Below, one piece after another: positions 1 to 12,556 of a stretch of DNA of 64,000 bases. The notes under the pieces are model-generated. The model was not told the origin of the DNA and made no database searches. It was given only the letters and a program-made list of their open reading frames with translations. Location: the NCBI GenBank assembly GCA_029851415.1, contig CM056742.1, forward strand, positions 79,660,748 through 79,724,747, in the 5' to 3' direction. A program made the position numbers and the translations under genes. Each line of letters begins with the position of its first letter. Position 1 is the first letter of the stretch. This stretch comes from Eretmocerus hayati (Eukaryota > Arthropoda > Insecta > Hymenoptera > Aphelinidae).

Positions 1-131
1 ATCATTTAGTAGAATATCAACGATAAAATCTATAGCTAGAGATGAAATATTTTTATACGAATGAAACACCATGGAATTTACTGAAGTTATATTGTTATAC
101 TCTGTTGATTCAGATTTTCAAGTACTTAGTC

Positions 132-234
132 ATGTTATTTTATTTTTCAACAAAGATTGTTTTATTTGACATGTGACGCACGTTTCGACAACAAAGATTA
201 TAAGATTATGTTATTTTATTTTTCAACAAAGATT
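132..234. repeat. 27-bp direct repeat pair
   Basis: The same 27-bp AT-rich string (atgttatttt followed by atttttcaacaaagatt) occurs at 132-158 and 208-234, a 76-bp period. It lies in the left flank of the copia element and looks like a small local duplication. No gene is seen in 1-434. Confidence 0.7.
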
Positions 235-344
235 TGCTTTTGTTTAATATAATGAAGTTGAGTAACGAAGTTACCCCTATGAAGCTGCTGAACCACCTCA
301 TGATTTATATGTCATTGGAAAAGGTCTGTAAGATCGTGTATAGA

Positions 345-373
345 ATAAAATAAAATAAAATAAATAAAATAAA
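345..373. repeat. (TAAAA)n microsatellite
   Basis: Short run of taaaa and taaa units about 60 bp before the copia 5' LTR. Confidence 0.8.
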
Positions 374-434
374 TTCACTGGGGTAGGTACTAGTGATAGT
401 GTCATTCAAGTTCTGAGAGTAATGAATTTAATGT

Positions 435-733
435 TGTTGGGATATGTGTACATTCAGCTGTGACACTGACATTAGCAGAAGCTATTAAGTAGTAGTGTAA
501 GGAAACTGCTATATCGACTTTGGCGACGGCGCCACGAGATGATGAATATGAATATGTGCGAAGGAGAAGCGCTGCGACAAGTGCGGCAGATCGGAGAAGA
601 ACGTTGTAAGAGAAAGATGTATAAGAGAGCGTGGAACTCGGAGCAAGTATTGAATAAATATCATTTAGTGAAACAAGTGTTATTGAAATTGAAGTCCACA
701 ACGATCCAAGGGTAAATACCTCTTTTCCCAACA
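435..733 (+). repeat. copia 5' LTR
   Basis: 299 bp. It begins TGTTGGG and ends CCCAACA, a perfect 7-bp terminal inverted repeat, and matches 16886-17184 at about 96 percent by eye. The antisense open frame through this region, present in both LTRs, is an LTR artefact and not a gene. Confidence 0.95.
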
Positions 734-742
734 TGGTAGCAG
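734..742 (+). other. copia primer-binding site, initiator Met tRNA type
   Basis: TGGTAGCAG starts directly after the 5' LTR. It complements the 3' end of eukaryotic initiator tRNA-Met (CTGCTACCA), a known primer for copia-class elements. The match stops after 9 bases. Confidence 0.75.
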
Positions 743-932
743 TTGCTAAGGTTATAAATGTGGAAAAGTTTTACTGATCATTTGATGAGAAGCGGCATTG
801 GTGAAGAAATTGAAGATACGCCGCAAAGTTCAAAAAATAAGTGGAAAATCGTTAATAAGTGAAACCGAGTTCCAAGAAAGTGAAGAAGTTGGAGCATTAA
901 GTGAAGAAGCTCCCAGTGAAAATACAGAAGAA

Positions 933-1697
933 ATGGCAGGAGATTTTACAGTGCCAGTTTTTGACGGAAGAGATTACAGTAGTTGGAAAAAAAGAATTGA
1001 AATGCTCTTGAAACTGAAGAAGTGCCACAAAGTGATTACGAGAGCAAAAAGGAGTACTGATGCAGCAGATTGGGATGATCAAGATCTCAAGGCAGTGAAT
1101 TACATTTACAGTGGGATAAATAATAAACAATTGGAGTTTGTGAGTGAATTTGAAACAGCCTACGATATTATAAAAAAATTTGATGAACTATATTTGACCG
1201 AATCAACGGCGCTCCAAATTGTCTTAAGAAATCGAATAGAAAAATTACGTTTGAAAGACTATGAGAACTGTGAAGAATTTTTTGGTGATTTTGAGAAAAT
1301 GATGATTGAACTAAAAACTGCTGGGGCACAAGTAGATGAAAAAGAAAAAGTGAATTATATTTTGAGGACATTGCCGGAAAATTACAGTCATATTGGTGAT
1401 CTGATTGATGTATTGCCAGAAGAGGAACGCACAACAGAGTACGTGAAAAGTAAGATTAAAATGCAAAATTTATTAAAATCGAGTGAAGAAAGCGAGGGCG
1501 CAAAAGTGAGCGGATATAATACGACAGTGAAACAAGAGCAAACTTGCTTCACTTGTAGCAAGCTCGGTCACATAGCAAGAGATTGCGCAAGCAAGAATTT
1601 GCAAAACTCTATTCAAAGAGGAAGAGACGCACCGAGAGGAAACATGAATCATCGCAGCGGCCGTTCCTTCGGCAGAGGGCACGTGCACCAATACAAC
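933..1697 (+). CDS. gag: copia Gag, N-terminal part, interrupted by LTR insertion
   Basis: Nucleocapsid-type Gag of a copia element. The frame is open from about 798, but its first ATG is at 933 and the conserved gag domain begins right after it (GDFTVPVFDGRDYSSW), so 933 is the preferred start. The UBN2/copia gag domain fills about the next 190 residues. A CCHC zinc knuckle, CFTCSKLGHIARDC, is coded at 1545-1586, followed by an Arg/Gly-rich tail. At 1698 the reading frame runs into the LTR of the nested element and stops at 1841, so residues coded after 1697 are foreign. The same frame resumes at 13598. Role in the element: particle assembly and RNA binding. Confidence 0.9.
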
Positions 1698-2734
1698 TGT
1701 GATGTCCGCGGGAATACCGCGAACATCCGCGAAAGTGTCTTCGATTGGCTAGAAATGAGATGTATAAAAGATAGTAGATCGCTCAGTTTTTCAAACCAGT
1801 CCGTGAACTATCTTATGAGCGTGAGGCAATATCATCGTTGAAGGACAAAATATGATACTGAAGAATATTGATAATGTGAAATAGTGCGCATGTAAGGTTG
1901 AATCGGGGCCCCGAATGAAAGTGTGGATGGGTAATGAAACGGTTCTTGCGTAAGAATAGTATTGTTACTAATCCAAATATGTAATGTGTGAGTCACTCAT
2001 AGTATAGACGACGCAAGAATGCTTGAATGCCTCAAAACATCAAGACACTATTAGATTACCAAATTAACCATGTTCTTCACCGATAATGAATAGACAAATA
2101 GATGTGCGTTTGTGATCTCAGATGTTGTACCAAATAGCTCAATGTCAAATTTCCCCTCAAAAGTATGGAAGAAAAATCCTCCAATCGACGAATGCCACAT
2201 CTCAATGGAGTACCCCTAAACATATGGATGTCTGCCTTCGTAACAAAATTAACAAGGTGTCAGTCCATGATTCGTCGATTAAACCCCCACAAATTTGATG
2301 ATCCAGCTTGTGGACCTCCAAACAAAGCGTATTTAAGAAAGGAAGTGAGCTATACTCGCTCTCTTGTTTCCTGACCACCAGTCGCATCGCAATGTCTTAT
2401 AGTATTTCTTAGCAGATAATTTGTGCAGCAACCCTGTATACGATCTCTGATAAGAGGGAAATAAAAGTGAGTTTCAAATGTTCTCAATATTTCTCAAATT
2501 CTTTGAATGCTTTTTGAAAACTATATTCGAAAATTTAGTAGGATGAACTCAAGAATTAGTATTTTTGAATATGCGCCATTATGTTAATGAATCGATGGTC
2601 AACTATGAATCCTGGGTTATTGGAGGAAACTCTAGGCCCAAAAACCAATTTTTAAATTGAACGGCTAAAGTTTGGGGAGAAAACATCTTCTTTCTGTCGA
2701 GACTGTCTTCACCCCCAAAACCCCGTTCTTCACA
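1698..2734 (+). repeat. 5' LTR of LARD-like element
   Basis: 1037 bp, TGTGATG...TTCTTCACA. Matches 12557-13593 with about 5 substitutions counted line by line. The small open frame at 2165-2374 is found identically in both LTRs and has no recognisable domain. Confidence 0.95.
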
Positions 2735-2735
2735 A

Positions 2736-2755
2736 TGGAGGCCCCGGTGAGGATC
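2736..2755 (+). other. Primer-binding site of LARD-like element, probably tRNA-Thr
   Basis: One base after the LTR, the sequence TGGAGGCCCCGGTGAGGATC begins. Its first 11 bases complement the 3' end of eukaryotic tRNA-Thr (ending GGGGCCTCCA). The tRNA identity is from memory and would need checking against the host tRNA set. Confidence 0.55.
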
Positions 2756-3147
2756 ATTTTTGACCAGCGAACTCATTATTTATCATCCATTACATTGCTC
2801 TAATCATATTCCGTGCCGAAGAATGGGAAAAACAAAAATATTCAAAATCCACTCCGGACCGCTGGTGAAATAATATTTATTGGAGATAGCAACATATCTC
2901 GAACACGTTTGAGTCTCTAATGATTCCGAGTTCCATCAGCAAATTCATTCAATTGTCTTTTTCTTGGAATCAATCACTATCCTCATGAAAAAGCTTCGGA
3001 TAATCCGATACCCGAAGCAAGAATCACAACTGATGATTATTTGTCGTGACATTGTTTGGAAAAATTTCTGTTGTCTCTGAAATCTAAGAAATTCCGTCAA
3101 AGAATCACCGTTGAGAATCGTTTGAATTTTTGAAGAAAAAAAAATCA

Positions 3148-3770
3148 GTTCACTTCAGTATATCCGGAAGATCTTGTGATGCCCGGGATACGACGAAAAA
3201 TCCGTTCAGTTTGGTATACCCGCAAGCTCTTGTGATGCCCGGGATACGCCGAAAAATCCGTTCAGTTAGGTATACCCGCAAGCTCTTGTGATGCCTGGGA
3301 TACGCCGAAAAATCCGTTCAGTTTATTATACCCGGAAGATCTTGTGATGCCCGGGATACGCCGAAAAATTCATTCAGTTTGGTATACCCGCAAGCTCTTG
3401 TGATGCCCGGGTTACGCCGAAAAATTCATTCAGTTTGGTATACCCGCAAGCTCTTGTGATGCCCGGGATACGCCGAAAAATCCGTCCAGTTTGGTATACC
3501 CGCAAGCTCTTGTAATGCCCGGGATACGCCGAAGAATCCGTTCAATTAGTATACCCGCAAGCTCTTGTGATGCCCGGGGTACGCCAAAAAATCCGAACAA
3601 TTTAGTATACCCGCAAGCTCTTGTGACGCCCGGGATACGTTAAAAAATCCGCCAATTTCAGTATAACCGCAAGCTTCTGCATCCGGCGGAATATGTGGAA
3701 AAATCCGTTTAGTATCGTGAAACCGCAAGCTCTCGTGGGGCTATAGAAATCCGTCCAGTCCAGTACACCC
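3148..3770 (+). repeat. 56-bp tandem repeat array, about 11 units
   Basis: Unit contains gtatacccgcaagctcttgt, then gatgcccgggatacgccg and aaaaatccgttcag. Successive gtatacc motifs are 56 bp apart (for example 3214 and 3270). About eleven units can be followed, the last two (from about 3668) strongly diverged. It sits near the left end of the LARD interior. No spacers alternate with the repeats, so it is not a CRISPR array. Confidence 0.9.
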
Positions 3771-6700
3771 GCATGGAATTTCATGGATGCCATTTGTTTG
3801 TACGCTAGGGATTTGCCCCATTCTACCCAAGATCTGCTAATAATCAATCAGAGCTCGAATTCTTAACTTCGTGAGAAAATTCGCAGAGTTTCGTATAAAT
3901 ATCTGTGGATTTCGAGATCCACTCCGACGCCCAAGATTTAGCAATTGTTCCGAAGAAAAATATTTCGCAATCTGTTGCGAAGACCAAAATTTGGAGAATC
4001 ATGGTTGAAACTAAGCCCGAAGTAATTCTTTTTTTTTTCGCCGTTGAAATCTGCCAGAAGTCTGCTTGAATTCTGTCCACATCCTCGACGTCCGTTCCAA
4101 AAAGGTTTCGATAGGATCTGTACATGACCTGGTTTGATGCATGAAATCTCCTTGGAAAATTTGTATTTTGTATTATTTTAGTTGAATGATTGTTTCTGTG
4201 CTAGAATCCACATGGCAAAAAAATTAAAAAATCTGGTAGGCATTCCTTACCCCGCTTGAGCTCTCTGTATCATCTCAATTCGACTTGACTTCGAGTTTTC
4301 AGGGCATCAATTTACGGACTATATCATGGTGTCCGAACGATCCGACAGTTATTTAGGAATGCGTGCATCACGCTGATCAACTTTTTTCTTGAGACTCAAA
4401 ATTTACATGAAATTTGGTACTATTCCTACTCTGAAATACCAGAAAGAGTACTTAATATATTCAATCAGTGGCAGTCACACATGAGATACCATTCAAAGCT
4501 CACTCGGAGTTGGAAGACAATTTTTTTTCTCTTTCCTTCCCATTACTTACTGAGAGGGATAGAGATATTTGTTCAGATAAGGTGAACTCGCTTCAATTCA
4601 TGCCTTATCTTGGCTACTCGAGGGTCATGGTCATAGATAAGTTAGAACTAGGCGTGCGAGATATGTTATACCTTAGTTCATCAACGGACAATTTAAACGA
4701 CTCCCACAATTTGCCTCCATAGCGTATCGAGCTCCGATAATTTATTGAAGTCTAAATTCTCATCTCCGATCTATGCATGTACTACCAGTAACCCCGCCAC
4801 GCTATTCGCGGTACCTTTCCAATCAGCAGAATTCCAAATAAGTTCAGTATCAGATTTCTTTATTTTCCTCACGAGACACTTAGATATTCTTCAGTAGAAA
4901 ATATTTCACCGGGCTTAGCCGATTTCCTACTCATCCCTGTGATCAATTTACGTCGATATCCAGAATTCTCCTAACGAACGTGTTATGGCCTTGCATTTCG
5001 GCGAGCGGGCTTTGAATCACTCCGTCACGAATCCTCCTAAATATATCAGATCCGTGTACTGCTATACGAGAAAATCTACCGAACCTTTAACTTTTGAACT
5101 ATCCGAGAGAAAAAAAAACGTTCCCTCCTTGTCGCTTTTGAAACCAACTCCATAACGTTTTGGCACCTCTAAGATAAAAAAAAGGGTTGTGTCCAACATT
5201 TTTGAAAGACCTTAATCGCTTGAGAAGAATGAGGTGGAATTGGTCAATCACGTTCCCGTCACAATTAAAGGCTCTCCGAATAGATGAATCGGAGATAGTG
5301 CAGTATGATGGTTGATAAAGATGTCGAATTTCATTCCCAGAATTGAGCCTCTTTCCGTTATACTCATCAAGTTTCACTTTTCCCGCGATCAGAGTAGTCG
5401 GAGGTATATGCAATTTTTGTTTTTCCAAAGCTTTCTCACCTCAATTATGATAAACCTGCAATGTGGAAATGATGCGAGAAGCTCATACAAAGTCGACAGG
5501 TAATTTAGACCTGTTACGTGTTTTTTTTTTCGACCAGAAAAACCAGCTTTCAGAGGCTGAACAAGTTTCCGGAGCTCCTCCCTCAAATGACAATCGCTAT
5601 AGCTACCTCATTGAAGCGCATAGTAGCTCATCATACGTCAACGTAGAATGGGCAATAGGATTTGGGAGCGACATCTGCCTATTACTCGAGGAACAAAGAT
5701 TTATTTTCTTTTTTTTCTTTCTTGTTCTTTTTTGAAGCGGTGGGCGCGACAAATTTTCCAAGTCCAACGTCGCAGATCTTTGGCCAGGATACTGTATCGC
5801 TGCCAAACAAAGAGGCATTTTGATCGTCCATTCTTACTCTTCAATTTCCCACGACCCGATTAATCCTAGCTCGAATGTTATTTTTTCTTTCACGTACGGC
5901 AAGGTTCGTCGTCGGTCTTCTATTCACCTTATTCACCCCTATTCTGGACAATCCCCTATTATTCCTCTTCACTCGACCAAAAGCATCGATTTTTCCCCTT
6001 TAGTACCTTATAATGCGGTATCACCCGATAATTTCTGTTACGAGAACTCCGATGAAAGCTAAACGACGAACAAGTACCGCAGTTGTATGAGATTCAGAAT
6101 TATTTTTGCTATTTGATCCCTTGAATTCGCGTATTATGTGCGAGGTCGTTGTTTTCTCTCTCGAATTTTTCAGCGTGTGAATAACACGGTTGGACTCGGA
6201 AGGCAGAGCCTTTCTCGACCAAACGAGGTTAATTTGAACACTTTTTGAAAATTTTGCACGTAATTTCCCTGTAACTTGTCGTCCTACATTGTAAGAGCAT
6301 TGTATCTAGGTTCAATGGAAAGCTTACTGTCTTTCAATTGCGACAGAATTAATCAGCATTTAAGAGGTGTTCAAAGTAAGAGACTCTGGTTGGGGTAACT
6401 CCGAACACTAGATTAATCAAACGTAAGACCCTCGATAACGAATATGGCAATGCTCTCTGTCTGTCTCTATGAAACACTTTTGCATTCAAAGAAGTATTAC
6501 AAACTCATTTTGAGTTTTCTGAAATCGTAACGAAGGCTCAAACAATGAATGGGTAGTTTCAAAAAAAAAAAAGGGGTCATCTGAATTGCGATTACAATCT
6601 GCATTTGAATTGAAAATTCGCGTAGACAAAATTCTGATCTAATGAAAAAATATTCGGTTCTTCATCCATAATAATATAGATAGTCAATTAAAGTATGATA

Positions 6701-9700
6701 AAAATAAAAAAAAAATCTCAACCACAAATCTCAAAATCGAGAATCATCGGAGCACAAGAATTCATTCGGATAATTTAGGGTTAGCCCGGTTTTCGAGGGA
6801 GTGGGTTTCTTTTGGAAGTATTCAAAGTTACCTCATTCATCGGAAGAGCATGTATTTTCCCATTGAAGTGTTCAAAATCACCCCGTTCTGGAGAAAAATC
6901 ACGCGTTTTTTTTTCTGAATTGATCCGAAGTGGACATACATCATTGTAGCGATGGATTCTTCAAGATATCGGTAATTGTCAATGTAGCGCCGGGGAATGG
7001 GATTCGCCCTAGAAGTGCTTAGACGAGACAAATTGTTCGGGGCAATTTTTTTTTTGTTCCAAAATCATGCCATTCAAAAATATGGTTGTAACCTCAGTTA
7101 CAGCTGATAAGGTCTCCTACTCCAATGCAAAATATTGTACTCGTATGCAACTACCAAACAAGTTAGCATTAGAATACTTGCGCATCCCTACTTTGCTGAT
7201 TTCGAGAATTAAAAACTTGTACCTCGAGTGTTCAAACTTACCCCGTCTCTTCAAAGTAACCCCGGTTGACGGTATTCAATTTCCATCTGATATCACAGCT
7301 CCATAAATCTCCGCCTACAATTTCGTATATACTGCAAATTATATATTGATATATTCATGAGTATTGAGCATGAGCTCTGACCGTGGCGCCATACCAACCC
7401 TCATGTGTCACACCTAAACCGAAGTCGTGATGACCGTTCACGAAGTGATCTGATTTTGTCATTAAGAATGTTGTCGAGGAACCTCGACTCTGCATTGCAC
7501 GGTGATTTTCCCTAGTTTACAAATCCGAAGTTTTCGAAAGTCCCCTATTTGGTCCCCCTTTTTCCGACATTCATTTTCCCACATTTCCTTATTATTGGAA
7601 AGGAGACTGGCGACAAACCCTACATACGAAAGAGTGAGTATATTCCAAGAAGTGCCAGGTATCTGAGTCGCTATCAGAACGAATGTTTTATGATTGAATG
7701 ACGTTGAAGAGTCATATAAGATTTTCTCAGGTTTTGTTTGGGAACAATGTTATTTCCTCCACTAGCTAAGGAGTATCGGAAGGTTGAGTCAGTAACAATG
7801 AAAAAGTGCGAAATCAGACGATATTCCAACTCTTATCAAGAGCACTACCTACGTGTCATAAAAAAAATCGATAGAGTACCATCCTGGAAGCTATAGAAAC
7901 TATCTGAAAACATTTTTTCAGAGTGTACAAATCCCAATCTCATTGAAATACTGTATGGTACACTAAAGGTTAAGGGTTCTGTGAATTCCCTCATATCCGC
8001 AGTCACACGTATATTATTAGCGCCAGCAGTCGAAGTAATCGTTGCAGTGGGTATTTCCGAATTTTTCTCCCAAGGTACAATGCCGATCCAATCATTTGTT
8101 ATAGGGTTTATATCCACAATTCTCAGATTAGACCCCGAGCCATGTCTATTTTTCTTTTCATGGGATTTTCATTGAAAGTTAGACTTTTTCTTGGGAATTA
8201 TAACAGCGCATCTTAAATTCATTCTTCTTCTTTTCAAACGAATATTCAAAGAAACATGCCTAACAATCGAATACCAGGGCTAGATGCGGGGCATCAATCT
8301 TCAACCTCTGAATCTTAAAGACCAAAGCGTGTAAGTTCTCGCGCTAATACTCATATAGATAGGGGGATTCTCGGTTCAAATAATTTGTGGTTTCATTTTT
8401 TCACCACCTGCAAACCCAGGTATTATACATTTGCCAGCTGATAAGCACAAGGAGTTGAGTTAGAATGGACAACAAATTTTTTTTTTTTCATGGAAATTTG
8501 TCTATCATCAGAATTCTTGTCCATAATGCGAAAATATATCTAGTGTCATTCGTTCTGATCATTAATAGACCGCATTTCTGAACTAAAATTGATAAATCAC
8601 AGCAATGCAAAAATTTCAGAGCACTTGGAAACCGAGATTAATGAATATCACTCATGGGTACTATCTCTCATACTCATCGCAATAGTGTTTCTGGATTTTA
8701 ACATACTGTGTCGATACTGATTTGGGATAACTTTGGGACAGGAATTTCGATTTATTATTGATTCATTGATCTATTTGTCAACCAGACCATTCAGCCAACT
8801 TTCATCATCATTAATTAGAATCTGAGTGTCTTAGCTTTCCATTGACCGGTTGTAGAAGTCAACTTCTATAATAAAGTGAAGACACCTTCGGCATGCCTCA
8901 CTATCCACGCCACGGGTACCTCTCGATGAGGAGAATACCTCAAAAGTCGATCTCTGACAGGAATGTCTGTAACCCGGTTTCCGTGGGTCGAAATGAAGAG
9001 TTCCTCGGCTCATTTTGAAGTTTTTATCAATGGCCACTCGAAAAAAATAGAACTCAATGATGGTATGGATGTTGGAAAATAATTGAGAGACACGTGTTAC
9101 ATATTCCTCAAGAGGTCTGTTATGAACGAACACACAGCTGATGGAGACATCCTTGTCGGCAAGAATTGATCATACATGTTTAAAGTAGGGAGAACAGGTA
9201 TTAAAGCATTAGGTTCATCTGACTTGCCGATCGCGGGAGATCACCAATCTATCACTAGTTATTCCATTGTTACACCAGTTTGCGGCTCCTGCAGAAGGTT
9301 TCTACATAGATAAAGAAGTTACTTGTGTGACTAGTTTTTCTAACAAACACGATATTCTTAATAATTCGATGAGAGGGGAATCACCGACGACTTTTAAATG
9401 TTACGTCCCCTTCTCCATTCAAGTAAACATTCTCCAGTCTGAGTTCTCTCACTCCTAGAATCGTCTTTCCCCTTCCCTATTTCTTATCGCAACGTTCTCT
9501 GACTAATCCGAATGAAAGAAGAGTAAATACCAATTGAAGACTCATTCTTCTCTAATTCTGTCGATCAAACTCCTAGTTCTGAAGGATACCAGACTGTTCT
9601 TCTTCAACTATGTCGAATGGTTGAAGACGTGTCGCTATTTGTCAATGTCAATACCTCAGCCAAGTCCCATCAAACCAATACATTTCTGAGAAAAGAATCA

Positions 9701-12545
9701 ACCATTACTGAGAAGAGAGATCAAGCAGTGGTCTGTTTCCTAATCAAATCTCAACAAATCGGTCACTGATAAATTCAGCAATAGTCGAACGCAAATCTCC
9801 ACTCCACCCGAGTAGTGTCCGCCATATTAAATGAGCAATCAACTGGAGTTCATGTCCCAAAGCATTCGATTCCCGGCAATGTTATCATGAGTTTGAGTTG
9901 ACCAAATCGAACCAAAACCCTAAGAACGAACAATTCCAAATTGTTTGGTTATTCCCGCTATCCACCTTCCAATATTGGTTCAATTGGTATCGAGCTTATT
10001 CCGCTCTTTTACTCGAACTAATACCCCTAGACATAATTTCTGTATCTCGTGTGGGCTACTGTGAGCTTTTTCGATGTTCGATTCTCAAACGAAATTTAAG
10101 CGATACTGACTCGTATATTCCATAACGACGGAGGAAATGCGAGGTTCCTAGCCTTTCTATTCAGTTTTGCCGATCTGAATCTCATATGATTAGCAAATTT
10201 TCCAACCTTGCCGAATTTTCATGACATATCAAACGAATCTACGTCAGACCCCATACTATTCACTTTCTGCAATCGGTTGACAGAACTACTTGCACTCATA
10301 CTTGAATTGTCTGATACTTATCGCCATCAACTTTCTTTTTCAGGTACCCCGTCGATATTGGGAGATTTCATGTTTGAAACTAGCCATGATTTTCGTTTGG
10401 GTTCTATTTCGTGGAATATCTAAAATTATTGTGTTTACTGTCGAGTTGGTTAACGTTGGTACACATCTTGGCTCAGTCTAGTAACATCAAAATGGATTTT
10501 GAACCCAATCCAAGCTGGGACTTTGAGCTTTCGATTCACCACTGATTGGGGTGCAGTTCGCCAATCGTACCAAAACTACTCAATTGGACTGATACTGCTC
10601 GTGTGAATTCCATTTGACGTTCGGAAAGGTTACAAAACACAGTATTCCTCGAACTCCTATTTTTTTTTGATTCCAAAGTCATGGCTAGTTCTCCAAAGCG
10701 CACCTCCCCTCAACCTGAATTTGCTGTTGTTTGCTTTAATTACAAAATTCTTTCAGATTCCGTGTTAAATGTCAACTTCATACTTATAGTGGAATTAGTT
10801 GGTGATGTTCATTATATTTTTGCTTTACAATAGTCGAGATGTAGATTCACTTGAAGCTATCGATCGCGGAGTAATCACGTTTTATAATTTCTAGTTCAGA
10901 CTCTCAATTATACCCTGGAAACTTTTCAAATATATTTTTAGAGTGATATTGACCCAAACCAACTCATGAATAAAAGGTAGAGCGGTTAAGAGACCATCCT
11001 TTCATAAACTCGCCAACTTAGAATCCGTAATCTCGAGAAAAGAAGAAAAACCCCTTTCATAATCACTGACAAACCTAGGATTTGAATTTCCTTCTAGTTT
11101 TAATTCATGGATTCGAATAAGTTTCGACTTCGATCCCAGTTCCATAGAACAAAAATTTCACGATATTCGAGAACTTTCTTTAAACAGAGCCCGAAAATTT
11201 GAAAGGATCGTCAATTGATTATGATTTATTCAGTCTATTGGTCCAACTTTGTGAAGAAAGCCAAATATTCTGGCGCATGATTGCGAAAAGATAATTTATA
11301 TCCTCATTCCATGACCTGAGTCTCAAACATTAATTAAGTGTCCTCCTTTGTTTCGTGCAACAATTCCCTCGTCATAGAAGCTTAATACAATGCAAGAACA
11401 TTTTGAGACCCGGTTCGGCGAGGTCCATTCAATGATGCGTAGAAATCATAAGTAATGAAAATTGCTGTCTGCTCCGCTACGAGATAGAATATATCAGATA
11501 GATCTTACAGGTTATATTATTAATTAGTATTATTTACTATTTTGAGCTGGAATGCCCAACCTTATGATCATAAAGGTTATTCTTGGATTTAGTCCTACAG
11601 CAAAAGCGATTTGCATGTAACTTGGAATTCAACCACAACTTTTAAATCATGTATCATAGAGTGAAAGAGTAGTAATAAGAACCAATATTTATGTAAAAAG
11701 CAATAAGGGCTTCTGAACCAAGCATTCTCCATTTCCATTGATGCGCAACCTGATTTCGGATTCGCCTTGAGCAGTAATGGATCCCTGTAATCTCAGGGGA
11801 ATAGAGTGTGGTTTCGGGACTTTTGAAGCTCGTCTTCGCCTAAGGGGAAGCTCGGAATTTTCCATCATCCCGACGCCAACTTTTACCCGATCCCTTACTC
11901 CTCCTACAATTTGGCCATTAAATAATGACGTGCATGAGTTGTTTTATTGGACTTGAGAAACCAAAGCAATTCAAAGTAACTTGAGTTTACAAGAAGAGTT
12001 GATGATATTGTCCTGCAGCCTTGACTCGTTTCGAACTTCGCTTAGACTGTCAATGACAGTCCAGAAGTGTCGATTGAGAGACTCAATGGCTGTCATAGAA
12101 CTGGTACAGAACCGCTGTATGGCACTATGGATCAAAATCCTAAAACACCACGGCGGGGATCGGGATCCTTTAGCAGCTCTTAGTTGGCTATCCAGAGAAC
12201 CCCCCTGGACGTTCACCTTTGCCTGATCAAAAAGGTTGGGAAAACAATACACGTTGGACATGAAACAAAATATGAGATCATGTACTCCTCTCAAAACTAT
12301 GAATTTCCCTATTGGAACGAGCCTTAGTTTCCTACCATTCATTATCCGATTCTGAGTTCTCACCAGCGGTGAAGAGGGGCCTTGGAGTTCTTTCCACAGA
12401 AATGATTTCATTCAATGATGCTATATACGCTATGCATACAATCTCGTACTTATGCAGGTATTATGTATATGGAGTTGCGATCAATGGAAGGAGCATCGAA
12501 TTACGTTTTCTTCTAGTCGACTCTGTCAACTAGACGAAAGCGTTT
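3771..12545 (+). other. Non-coding interior of LARD-like element
   Basis: About 8.8 kb without any frame that I can match to a protein family. The longest candidate is a 146-codon antisense frame at 11971-12411, without recognisable motifs. Homopolymer T and A runs are scattered through it. I see no nested LTR, TIR or polyadenylated retroposon inside. Confidence 0.6.
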
Positions 12546-12556
12546 AAGTGGTGGGG
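12546..12556 (+). other. Polypurine tract of LARD-like element
   Basis: aagtggtgggg lies directly before the 3' LTR (TGTGATG at 12557), the expected place for the plus-strand primer. Confidence 0.65.

Noticed and set aside
402..734. 110-codon minus-strand frame, and its partner at 16817-17251
   Set aside because: It lies in the copia LTR and occurs in both LTRs; it matches no protein.
2165..2374. 69-codon frame repeated at 13024-13233
   Set aside because: Both copies are LTR sequence of the LARD-like element; duplication comes from the LTR pair.
3148..3770. CRISPR-like array
   Set aside because: Units are contiguous 56-bp repeats without unique spacers, in a eukaryotic retroelement.
11971..12411. 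146-codon minus-strand frame in the LARD interior
   Set aside because: No motif, antisense to the element, and overlaps other short frames on the + strand.
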